The notes below the pieces were generated by a model. It saw only the letters and a list, made by a program, of their open reading frames with translations, was not told the origin of the DNA and did no database searches. Shown here one piece after another: positions 14,017-19,770 of a stretch of 22,212 nt of DNA (position 1 is the stretch's first letter; every line of letters begins with the position of its first letter). The translations under genes and the position numbers were made by a program. The DNA comes from JBOHPP01 sp050731755 (GTDB taxonomy: Bacteria; Methylomirabilota; Methylomirabilia; Rokubacteriales; CSP1-6). The DNA lies in contig JBOHPP010000237.1 of assembly GCA_050731755.1 (NCBI GenBank), positions 1 to 22,212 on the forward strand. The letters are read 5' to 3'.

Positions 14017-15264
14017 TCAAGACGCTGCGCCTCCGGCTTCGTGGATTTCGCCAAGCAGCCGCAACGAGAGCTGTACGATCTGAGCGAGGACGGCGCGAGT
14101 CTCCTCGCGCTCTCTCTGGTATCGCTCAACCTCAGCCCGAAGTCGGCTGACCTCCGCGCCAAGCTCTTCGCATTGACGCTCGGCGGTCGCCAACCGATTC
14201 CGCAGTCGTTCACTTTCTTGCTCGGCATCGCTGGCCATCCGATGTAGCCGATCGTAGTCCTCGAGGATCCCACGCATGACTCTGATGTGGTTCTCACCCT
14301 CTTCGACCCACCTCCGTGCCCGATCAACGACATCGAGCGACCCCGCCCCGACTCGTTCTCCGGTGGGCACCACGATCCGCCGCTCGGTGACCATCGCCGC
14401 CCCGATGATGAGAAGCGCGAGGATCAGACCGCCGCCCACGAAGGCCCACAGTGAACGTCGGACAGGCCCCACCACCGTCTCGACAGGAACCCCGAGGAGG
14501 ACTGTCCACCCCGACAGCGGAACCCGCTTGAACGCCGTGTACAGCTCTTCAGCGTCGAGGAGGTGAGTGCGCAGGACTCCTGCTTCCAGCTCCGCGGTCT
14601 TTCCGGCGGACCTGGCGATCGCCGGGCTCCCGATAAGCTGCTCAGGACTGCGGGTCGTCGCGATGAAGCGCTTGTTGCGGTCGATCATCGACGCGATGCC
14701 ACTCGGCGGGAGTTCTCGCTTCATCAAAACCGCTGAGAAGGTGCTGGGGTCAAGGCCCGCGGCCAACACGTACTTCAGCGTTCCGTCGCGGAACACGGGC
14801 ACAGCGACTGCCAGGCTCAGTTCGCCCCCGGTCGGTCCTGCAACCAGATCCGAGACTTGCGGCGTATGGGTCTGAACCACTCGCTGGAAGTAGTCCCGGT
14901 CCGCCAGCGACGGCGGCGGGGTCGCCAACGGTCGGGAGAGACCGACGACGTGCTCTCCCGCCCGATTGAGAAGCCAGACCCTCGACCAGGCCTGGCTCGT
15001 CGACACTCGCCTCACGGCTTCGGAAAACCTCTGGACGTCCACGGGATCGTCCAGGAGCGGCGAATCGGCCAGCGCCTGCAGCGCACCGACCGAGCGACCT
15101 AACGTCTCCTCGACGGCCCAGGAAAGCCCACGAACGGTGTCCATCAGGCCGCGCTCGCCTGCCGCCCGCTGGTCGCGCAGCACGACCACGACCAGGAGCC
15201 CATAAGCCACTAGCAGAGGGACCAAAAGAAACAGGACCAACGCAACACGGAGCTGCCACCCCAT
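14017..15264 (-). CDS. Cache-domain membrane sensor ending in a coiled coil
   Basis: A 415-residue protein with sensor architecture. TM1 is at about 6-29, an extracytoplasmic double-Cache domain at about 33-265 (including RVWLLNRAGEHVVG, DRDYFQRVVQTHTPQVSDLV and AVAVPVFRDGTLKYVLAAGL), and TM2 at about 272-293. A long heptad-rich coiled coil follows at about 320-405. There is no HisKA/HATPase, GGDEF or MCP output domain, and HAMP is not recognisable. The frame is open to 15450, but the ATG at 15264 places TM1 correctly at the N-terminus with CCGGAG upstream; earlier codons overlap a zinc-ribbon relic. It may signal through a separate partner by its coil. The ligand is unknown; the family binds small organic acids or amino acids. 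Confidence 0.78.
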   Translation of the reverse strand: MGWQLRVALVLFLLVPLLVAYGLLVVVVLRDQRAAGERGLMDTVRGLSWAVEETLGRSVGALQALADSPLLDDPVDVQRFSEAVRRVSTSQAWSRVWLLNRAGEHVVGLSRPLATPPPSLADRDYFQRVVQTHTPQVSDLVAGPTGGELSLAVAVPVFRDGTLKYVLAAGLDPSTFSAVLMKRELPPSGIASMIDRNKRFIATTRSPEQLIGSPAIARSAGKTAELEAGVLRTHLLDAEELYTAFKRVPLSGWTVLLGVPVETVVGPVRRSLWAFVGGGLILALLIIGAAMVTERRIVVPTGERVGAGSLDVVDRARRWVEEGENHIRVMRGILEDYDRLHRMASDAEQESERLRNRLATAERQCEELGAEVSRLRAEVERYQREREETRAVLAQIVQLSLRLLGEIHEAGGAAS

Positions 15265-15370
15265 CGTCCAACGCACTCCGGCAGAGTGCTGACCCAGCCC
15301 CCAATGACGGTGAGGGGCCAATCGCGACCCGCGCTTCATCCAGCTCACGTGGTTCAGTCTTCGGGCGAAG

Positions 15371-15436
15371 TCACAGTTCATTCTCACAGAACCGGACGCC
15401 TTCGCGGTTCTCCGCTTGGCACCTGGGACACTTGAT
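15371..15436 (-). pseudogene. Relic: N-terminal zinc ribbon of a lost gene
   Basis: On the minus strand IKCPRCQAENREGVRFCENE is followed by Leu and TGA. This is the usual opening 'M(K/R)CPRCQ.EN..GARFC..C' of zinc-ribbon proteins, often class III adenylate cyclases with ATPase/TPR tails. Here the fourth ligand position is Asn instead of Cys and the frame stops at once. The codon where the start would lie is ATC, 6 nt after GGAAGG. So the start codon may have mutated and the body of the gene is gone. Confidence 0.5.
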
Positions 15437-15660
15437 ACCGGGCCTTCCACGGCCGGGCCGGTGAGGGGTCGGGACGGTGCCGGGAGAGTAGCCCGGCGCT
15501 TCCAAGGCGGTCAAGGAGCCGCCCTTGACAACGAACTGAGGCCAGCACAGAGTCCTGCCACCGTCCTGACCGTCCGGCCCGCACGGGAGGCCCTCATGCC
15601 CCTAGACCGGGGTCCACGGACACCCCTTCGACGTTCCCATCGACCACGCGGGGGCTGAAG

Positions 15661-15831
15661 CTGAGGACCAAGACGGTCTTTGGCGACTTCACTGTGGACG
15701 AGCGGGGGTTCCAGATTGGCCACAAGGCGGTCACGATCCAGTGGCAGAACGGCAAGCAGGTGGTGGTCTGGCCCGATGAAGTCGCGGCCGGGAAGCCCCG
15801 GTTCCCGACCCCGCCGTGGAGCCAGCGGTAA
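15661..15831 (+). pseudogene. Relic: C-terminus of a LivK-type branched-chain-amino-acid binding protein
   Basis: The frame reads LRTKTVFGDFTVDERGFQIG, continues HKAVTIQWQNGKQVVVWPDE and ends GKPRFPTPPWSQR plus TAA. This is the standard C-terminus of Leu/Ile/Val-type periplasmic binding proteins (the '...FGPF.VD..GFQ..HK....QWQ.GK..VVWP' region). The roughly 350 residues that should precede it are absent, and the same frame upstream is unrelated low-complexity sequence. No permease or ATPase genes of such a transporter are present. Confidence 0.65.
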
Positions 15832-15995
15832 GCGACGAGTTCGAGGAAATTCTGTCTATAGAGGGGCTTCGCCAGCGGCGTAACGTTTCGGGCGGAAAAA
15901 CTTCGGGGATCTCCGGGCGCCGAGCCACCCGCGGCGCTCGTGACGGCGCAGCCGGGTGCTGTCTGAATGCCTAATGAACGGGGAGGGGGCCAGCG

Positions 15996-16289
15996 ATGCC
16001 GACCTACGTTACCCTTGTCAACTGGACTGACCAGGGCATCCGCACCGTCAAGGACTCGCCAAAGCGACTGGACGCCTTCAAGCAGATGCTCAAAAACGCG
16101 GGCGGCGAGCTCAGGGGCTTCTATCTAACCCTGGGAGCATACGACCTGGTGGCGATCCTCGAGGCTCCTAGCGACGATGTCGTGGCCAAGCTCGTCCTCA
16201 GCGTGGCCTCCCAGGGGAATGTTCGTACGACAACGCTCAAGGCGTTCCCGGAGGATGAGGCCCGGAAGATCATCGGTTCTGTCGCATAA
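15996..16289 (+). CDS. GYD-domain protein
   Basis: A 97-residue protein matching the GYD family (PF08734). It opens with MPTYVTLVNWTDQGIRTVKD, carries the eponymous GAYDLV motif at about 47-52 (usually 'G.YD.V...E.P'), and continues with SQGNVRTTTLKAFPEDEARKII. It is a small ferredoxin-like alpha/beta fold, cytosolic, with no established function. The ATG follows a strong GGGGAGGGGG run (15980-15989). It appears to be a single-gene unit between the eroded region and the PCP_red gene. Confidence 0.88.
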   Translation: MPTYVTLVNWTDQGIRTVKDSPKRLDAFKQMLKNAGGELRGFYLTLGAYDLVAILEAPSDDVVAKLVLSVASQGNVRTTTLKAFPEDEARKIIGSVA

Positions 16290-16503
16290 CTGGTACATCG
16301 CACCCGCGAGCGTCGAGCCACCGTAGAAGCGAAGCGGGGTTGCCAAGCACCGCCAGGAAAATCGCCTACATTTTTCTCTCGGTCCTGATCCTGCGCGCAG
16401 CGGCGGATGGTCACTGGGCTCCTGCGCTCTTCGCAGGAGCGGCGATCACGCTTCTGCAAACGCCGCCGGCCATCCGGCTCTGGCCGCGCCTGGGGCGCCC
16501 TGC

Positions 16504-16509
16504 TAGAAT
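16504..16509 (+). promoter_or_regulatory. -10 box TAGAAT before the zinc-ribbon/PCP_red gene (likely leaderless)
   Basis: TAGAAT ends 9 nt before the ATG at 16519, so transcription would begin at or within about 3 nt of the start codon. The -35 region at 17-18 bp is weak. No Shine-Dalgarno is possible in such a transcript. Confidence 0.5.
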
Positions 16510-16518
16510 GGCGCGGCC

Positions 16519-17052
16519 ATGAAGTTCCTCTGTCTCGACTGCGATCAGCCGATGAAGCTGCACTCGACCGCGGGGCCCGACGAGGGATCGCTCACCGTCA
16601 CGTTCCGGTGTCCCGAGTGCGGGTTCCGCGTGGCCATGCTCACGAACCCGTTCGAGACGCAGATGGTGCGCAGCCTGGGCGTGTCCATCGGCGGCCGCGC
16701 CGCGCCGGCCGGGCCGTTCGAGCACCTGCGCGGCGCCCTGGCGAACCCGCGGGCCGACGTATTTCAGGAAGCGACCGCTGACCGGGCGCCGGGCGTGAGC
16801 GATCTGGGCGCCGATGACCCGACGCCGGGGCAGAGCTCCGGCTGCCCATTCACGGCGATGGTGAATGGAGAAGGTGTCGCCACACCGGCCGGCGTGACGT
16901 GGTTGCCGGAAGCCGAAGCGCGCCTGGCCCGCGTGCCCGAGTTCATCCGGCCGATGGCCCGCCGCGCGATCGAGCGCTTCGCCGAAGGCAAGGGCTACGC
17001 CACCATCTCCGACGCGGTGATGGACGAGGCCCGCGGCGTGTTCGGCATGTAG
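16519..17052 (+). CDS. Zinc-ribbon protein with C-terminal PCP_red domain
   Basis: A 177-residue protein. The N-terminus is a zinc ribbon (Cys5, Cys8, Cys31, Cys34 in CLDC...CPEC). A disordered middle (about 55-125) leads to a PCP_red domain (PF08369) at about 128-172: WLPEAEARLARVPEFIRPMA, then RRAIERFAEGKGYATISDAV. PCP_red is named from the tail of light-independent protochlorophyllide reductase (BchB), but it also occurs alone in non-photosynthetic bacteria, and no chlorophyll-synthesis gene is visible. The role is therefore unknown; redox or nucleic-acid binding are both conceivable. The stop abuts the ATG of the HU gene with no gap, so the two are coupled. Confidence 0.82.
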   Translation: MKFLCLDCDQPMKLHSTAGPDEGSLTVTFRCPECGFRVAMLTNPFETQMVRSLGVSIGGRAAPAGPFEHLRGALANPRADVFQEATADRAPGVSDLGADDPTPGQSSGCPFTAMVNGEGVATPAGVTWLPEAEARLARVPEFIRPMARRAIERFAEGKGYATISDAVMDEARGVFGM

Positions 17053-17322
17053 ATGACCCGCCGCGACCTCGTGGCGCACATGGCCAAGGCCACCGGCTGG
17101 CCCAAGGCCGGCACCGAGCGCGCGCTCAGGGCCATGCTCGCCGCGATCCGGACCTCGCTCAAGCGAGGTGACGCCGTCACCCTGGTCGGCTTCGGCACGT
17201 TCTCGGTGGCGCGCCGCCGGCCGCGGACGATGCGGAACCCGCGCACCGGACAGACAGTGACGGTGGCCGGCCGGGTGCCGCGCTTCAAGCCCTCCAAAGA
17301 GCTCAAGCAGGCCGTCCGCTGA
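17053..17322 (+). CDS. HU-family DNA-binding protein
   Basis: An 89-residue nucleoid protein of normal HU length. It has helix-turn-helix dimerisation helices (RRDLVAHMAKATGWPKAGTE), the strand VTLVGFGTFSV, the DNA-binding arm RRRPRTMRNPRTGQTVTVAG and the closing VPRFKPSKELKQAV. The RNPRTGQ tip with its intercalating proline is intact. It binds and bends DNA as a dimer. The arm is unusually Arg-rich, as expected in a high-GC genome. It starts directly after the PCP_red gene's stop and has no Shine-Dalgarno of its own, so it probably depends on upstream translation. Confidence 0.95.
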   Translation: MTRRDLVAHMAKATGWPKAGTERALRAMLAAIRTSLKRGDAVTLVGFGTFSVARRRPRTMRNPRTGQTVTVAGRVPRFKPSKELKQAVR

Positions 17323-17331
17323 CGGGTTTTT
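17312..17331 (+). terminator. Rho-independent terminator overlapping the HU stop codon
   Basis: CCGTC (17312-17316), loop CGCT, GACGG (17321-17325), then G and TTTTT (17327-17331). The stop TGA spans the loop and second arm. The stem is short (5 bp) but GC-rich and is followed by the only T-run nearby. Confidence 0.5.
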
Positions 17332-17333
17332 GC

Positions 17334-17362
17334 TTGGCAGCGGCTCCGGCGCTGGCTAGAAT
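17334..17362 (+). promoter_or_regulatory. Promoter TTGGCA-17-TAGAAT of the carboxypeptidase gene (likely leaderless)
   Basis: TTGGCA at 17334-17339 and TAGAAT at 17357-17362 are separated by exactly 17 bp. The GTG start at 17371 is 8 nt after the -10 box, so the mRNA should start at or next to the start codon. The promoter begins 2 nt after the T-run of the HU terminator. Confidence 0.65.
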
Positions 17363-17370
17363 GGGCGCCG

Positions 17371-18264
17371 GTGCATCGGGCCTCCCTCGGCTTCGCGCTC
17401 GCGCTCACCCTGAGCGTCCCAGTCCCCGCCGCCGCAATCCCGAACGGGCGTCCGCCAGCGTTGAGCGCGGAGGCGGTGCTGCTGCTCGACAGCGAGGGCC
17501 GCACGCTCTACGAAAAGAACGCCGACCTCGAGCGCCCCCCGGCCAGCCTCGTGAAGCTCATGACGCTCTACCTGGCCTTCGACGACCTCGAGGCCAACCG
17601 GGCCAACCTGGATGAACCCGTCACCGTCAGCCGGCGGGCGGCGATCGCCCCCAAGTTCCGGATGCGGCTGCGCGCGGGCGAGCAGGTGCCGCTCCGGGTG
17701 CTGCTGGAAGGGATGGCCATCGCCTCGGCCAACGACGCGGCGACGGCAGTGGCCGAGCACCTGGCCAGCGACGAGGCCGCGTTCGTGGAGCGCATGAACG
17801 CGACCGCCCGGAAGCTGGGGCTCACCGCCACGCGCTTCGCCAACCCCCACGGGCTGCCGGACCCCGGGCAGCGCAGCAGCGCCCGAGATATCGCACGGCT
17901 GGCGGTGCGGCTGCTCCAGGATCACCCGGCGGCGCGGCTGCTCCTGGGCGGCCAGACGTTCATTTTCCGCAGCCGCGTCTATACGCGGTACATCCCGCTC
18001 TTCCAGGATCCTCTGGGGATCCAGACGCTCAAAACGGGCTTCACCCAGGAGGCCGGCTACAACCTGACGGTGGTGGCCTGGCGCGACAACCAGCGGTTCG
18101 TCATGGTCGTGCTCGGGTGCCGGAGCCGCACCCGCTCTTTCCTCGACGCCAGGCGCCTGCTGCACTTCGGGTTCGTCGAGACGGGGCTGGAGACGCCGGC
18201 CGAAGAACAGCCGCGCCCGGCGCGCCGCCCGGTCCGCCTCCGCCGCACGTCGGACGGCGGCTGA
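17371..18264 (+). CDS. D-alanyl-D-alanine carboxypeptidase (PBP5/6 family, S11)
   Basis: Periplasmic penicillin-binding carboxypeptidase that trims the terminal D-Ala of peptidoglycan stem peptides, 297 residues. A signal peptide (LGFALALTLSVPVPAAA) is followed by the S11 transpeptidase fold with all three motifs: SLVK (Ser59-Lys62), SAN (119-121) and KTG (221-223, in LKTGFTQEAGYN). The C-terminal beta domain and amphipathic anchor of E. coli PBP5 are missing; the protein stops soon after the catalytic domain with a basic Arg/Pro-rich tail. This is the short DacF-like form. The GTG start is fixed by the promoter. It is coupled to the haloacid dehalogenase gene by a 1-nt gap. Confidence 0.93.
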   Translation: MHRASLGFALALTLSVPVPAAAIPNGRPPALSAEAVLLLDSEGRTLYEKNADLERPPASLVKLMTLYLAFDDLEANRANLDEPVTVSRRAAIAPKFRMRLRAGEQVPLRVLLEGMAIASANDAATAVAEHLASDEAAFVERMNATARKLGLTATRFANPHGLPDPGQRSSARDIARLAVRLLQDHPAARLLLGGQTFIFRSRVYTRYIPLFQDPLGIQTLKTGFTQEAGYNLTVVAWRDNQRFVMVVLGCRSRTRSFLDARRLLHFGFVETGLETPAEEQPRPARRPVRLRRTSDGG

Positions 18265-18265
18265 G

Positions 18266-18922
18266 GTGCCTACGGCGATCCGCGGGTACGTCTTCGACGC
18301 CTACGGCACCCTCTTCGACGTCCACTCGGTGGCCGAGGCCGGACGCGAGATCACGTCGGACCCGGCGACGCTGTCCGCCACCTGGCGCCAGAAGCAGCTC
18401 GAGTACACGTGGCTGCGCTCGCTCATGGGCCGCTACGAGGACTTCTGGGTGGTCACCGAAGGCGCCCTGCGCTTCGCCCTCCGCCGGCTCGGGCTCGACG
18501 CCCGCGAAGCGCACGTGCGACGGCTCATGGAGGCCTACCTGACGCTGGCCAGCTTTCCCGAGGTCAGGCTCGCGCTCGAACGCCTGGCCCCCCGCCCGCG
18601 CGCGATCCTCTCGAACGGGTCCCCGCGGATGCTCGAGGCCGCGGTCGCGTCGAGCGGCCTTGGCCAGCATCTGGCCCATGTGCTCTCGGTGGACGCCGTC
18701 CGGACCTACAAGCCATCACCGGCGGTCTATGCGCTGGGGCCGAAGGCGCTGGGGATTCCGCCGGCCGAGCTGCTCTTCGTCTCGTCGAATGCCTGGGACG
18801 TCGCTGGCGCCAAGGCCTTCGGCTATCAGGTCGCCTGGTGCAACCGCACCAACGCCCCGCCCGAAGAGCTCGGCCTCGCCGCCGACGTCGTCGTCACGCG
18901 CTTGGACCAGCTGCCGACCTAA
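18266..18922 (+). CDS. (S)-2-haloacid dehalogenase, type II (HAD superfamily)
   Basis: A 218-residue HAD hydrolase that should convert (S)-2-haloacids to (R)-2-hydroxyacids (EC 3.8.1.2). Its residues line up with the known active site of L-DEX YL: nucleophile Asp11 and Thr15 (FDAYGTLFD), Arg41 (TWRQKQLEYTWLRSLM), Ser116-Asn117 (LSNGSP), Lys149 (TYKPSP), Tyr155, and Ser174/Asn175/Asp178 (VSSNAWDVAGAKAFG). The arginine and WRQKQLEYTW block distinguish true haloacid dehalogenases from other HAD phosphatases. The GTG start lies 1 nt after the carboxypeptidase stop, so it is probably expressed from that promoter although the functions are unrelated. Confidence 0.92.
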   Translation: MPTAIRGYVFDAYGTLFDVHSVAEAGREITSDPATLSATWRQKQLEYTWLRSLMGRYEDFWVVTEGALRFALRRLGLDAREAHVRRLMEAYLTLASFPEVRLALERLAPRPRAILSNGSPRMLEAAVASSGLGQHLAHVLSVDAVRTYKPSPAVYALGPKALGIPPAELLFVSSNAWDVAGAKAFGYQVAWCNRTNAPPEELGLAADVVVTRLDQLPT

Positions 18923-18941
18923 CGACTCACTGCCGTTCCGA

Positions 18942-19030
18942 GCGCCGGCTTCGCCGGCGCAATCCTTCCTGGGGGAGGCAGCGGAGCGGGCCGCAGGCCC
19001 GCGCAGCGTCGGAAGGGGGCGAAGCCCCCT
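18942..19030. repeat. Cluster of three perfect hairpins between convergent genes
   Basis: Three tight palindromes: 18942-18960 (GCGCCGGC-TTC-GCCGGCGC), 18986-19002 (GCGGGCC-GCA-GGCCCGC) and 19014-19030 (AGGGGGC-GAA-GCCCCCT). All have 3-nt loops and no mismatch. They fill the gap between the dehalogenase and cupin stops. This looks like a REP-type element and/or bidirectional terminator. The last hairpin shares its core with the one at 3953-3981. Confidence 0.6.
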
Positions 19031-19035
19031 CCGAG

Positions 19036-19374
19036 TTAAAGGAATTCATTGGGCGCTTCGAAAATCCCGAGCACGACACACCCGTCCGGCGTCCACGCGG
19101 CGTGGACGGAGCCGGGGTGGCGCCAGACGAAGTTGCCCGCCGTGCAGGCGCCGTCGTCGTCGACGAGCGTGCCCTCCAGCACGTAGCTCTGCTCCAGCCC
19201 GACGTGGCGGTGCCGGGGCAGCCGGGCGCCCGGCGCCATCCGGGTGAGCGTCGTCTGACGGCCAGACCCGTCGCGGTAGAGCGTCTTCGTCTCCACCCCG
19301 GTGTAGGGCGTAGGCTCCCAGTCGATCTTGGCGACGTCGAGGTACACCGAGCGCTCCGTAACCTTGGCCTCCAT
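19036..19374 (-). CDS. ChrR-like cupin protein
   Basis: A 112-residue single-domain cupin. Metal ligands are visible in the first cupin motif, HRHVGLE (His55, His57, Glu61), and in the second (PGSVH, His91). The text QTTLTRMAPGARLPRHRHVG and YVLEGTLVDDDG matches the anti-ECF-sigma ChrR cupin / cupin_7 type. The zinc-binding anti-sigma N-terminal domain of ChrR is lacking, so this is a free-standing cupin: an enzyme, sensor or detoxification protein. The frame is open upstream to 19656, but the ATG at 19374 has GGAGG about 8 nt before it. A minus-strand TACACT at 19406-19411 could be its -10 box. Confidence 0.85.
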   Translation of the reverse strand: MEAKVTERSVYLDVAKIDWEPTPYTGVETKTLYRDGSGRQTTLTRMAPGARLPRHRHVGLEQSYVLEGTLVDDDGACTAGNFVWRHPGSVHAAWTPDGCVVLGIFEAPNEFL

Positions 19375-19418
19375 GGCGGGTGCCTCCAGCGACTGTGGTA
19401 CCGGGAGTGTACGAGAAG

Positions 19419-19445
19419 GGGCGGCCCGCTGGAAGCGGACCGCCC
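19419..19445 (-). terminator. Strong 12-bp hairpin between the SWIB-like and cupin genes
   Basis: On the minus strand GGGCGGTCCGCT pairs with AGCGGGCCGCCC (one G-T pair) around loop TCC. It lies 18 nt past the SWIB-like stop. It is followed by CCTTCTC rather than a true T-tract, so it may be an attenuator or a processing stop rather than a full terminator. Confidence 0.45.
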
Positions 19446-19463
19446 TCGATGCGCGAAGCCCCC

Positions 19464-19622
19464 TCAGCGGCGCTTGCCGAGCCTCCTCCGCTTCACGTAG
19501 CCCCAGAGCTTCTTGGTCATCACCGAGGGACCGATCGGCGTGCTGCCGAAGAGCTTCTCCAGTGTGTCGCTGCATCCCTTGAAGCTGATCGAGTACCCCC
19601 CGAACGCCTTCTTCTTCGCCAT
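19464..19622 (-). CDS. 52-residue SWIB-like miniprotein
   Basis: A very small basic protein (MAKKKAFGGYSISFKG...). Residues about 21-49 read LEKLFGSTPIGPSVMTKKLW followed by GYVKRRRLG. This closely follows the first half of the SWIB/MDM2 domain ('L..(V/L)(V/F)GS.P(L/I)...E(V/M)TKKLW.YIKK..L'). The second half (the '...DKLRPVF' part) is missing and the protein ends in a basic tail. The ATG has a very strong Shine-Dalgarno (GGAGGAGG), and a candidate promoter lies upstream, so it looks like a real gene rather than a scrap. SWIB proteins occur in chlamydiae and in chromatin complexes. The function here is unknown; DNA or RNA association is suggested by the charge. Confidence 0.7.
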   Translation of the reverse strand: MAKKKAFGGYSISFKGCSDTLEKLFGSTPIGPSVMTKKLWGYVKRRRLGKRR

Positions 19623-19671
19623 CTGTCCTCCTCCTCTCTCGTGGATAGCGAGCCACGCCCGCCCGGGGGTA

Positions 19672-19699
19672 TTACTACCATATGCACGAGGGGAGCCAA
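19672..19699 (-). promoter_or_regulatory. Candidate promoter of the SWIB-like gene
   Basis: Minus-strand TTGGCT (19699-19694) and TAGTAA (19677-19672) with a 16-bp spacer, in an unusually AT-rich patch. The predicted leader is about 40 nt and contains the Shine-Dalgarno. Confidence 0.35.
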
Positions 19700-19735
19700 A
19701 GAAAAAATCCTACTGGTGGGGGTCTTGCGCCCTCG

Positions 19736-19757
19736 GAAAAATACCGGGAGGGGGTAT
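19736..19757 (-). terminator. Terminator of the oxidoreductase operon
   Basis: On the minus strand ATACC-CCCTCCC-GGTAT is followed by TTTT, 14 nt beyond the oxidoreductase stop. The stem is only 5 bp, so efficiency may be modest. Confidence 0.4.
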
Positions 19758-19770
19758 CTTGAGTCCAGCG

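Larger units (their letters stand above)
15265..15995. other. 731-bp gap with two opposed gene relics
   Basis: Between the Cache gene and the GYD gene there is no intact gene. Two relics are visible: a minus-strand zinc-ribbon start (15371-15436) and a plus-strand tail of a LivK-like binding protein (15661-15831). The remainder shows no recognisable motifs. Confidence 0.55.

Noticed and set aside
14017..15450. N-terminally extended Cache protein (477 residues)
   Set aside because: The extension lacks coding character, overlaps the zinc-ribbon relic in another frame, and would put 62 polar residues before TM1.
16340..16522. 60-codon TTG-started ORF with a hydrophobic stretch, overlapping the PCP_red start by ATGA
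   Set aside because: No Shine-Dalgarno, rare start codon, and its end contains the -10 box of the next gene; the ATGA overlap is most likely chance.
19036..19656. 206-residue form of the cupin protein
   Set aside because: The upstream part is the out-of-frame shadow of the SWIB-like gene; the ATG at 19374 has its own GGAGG.
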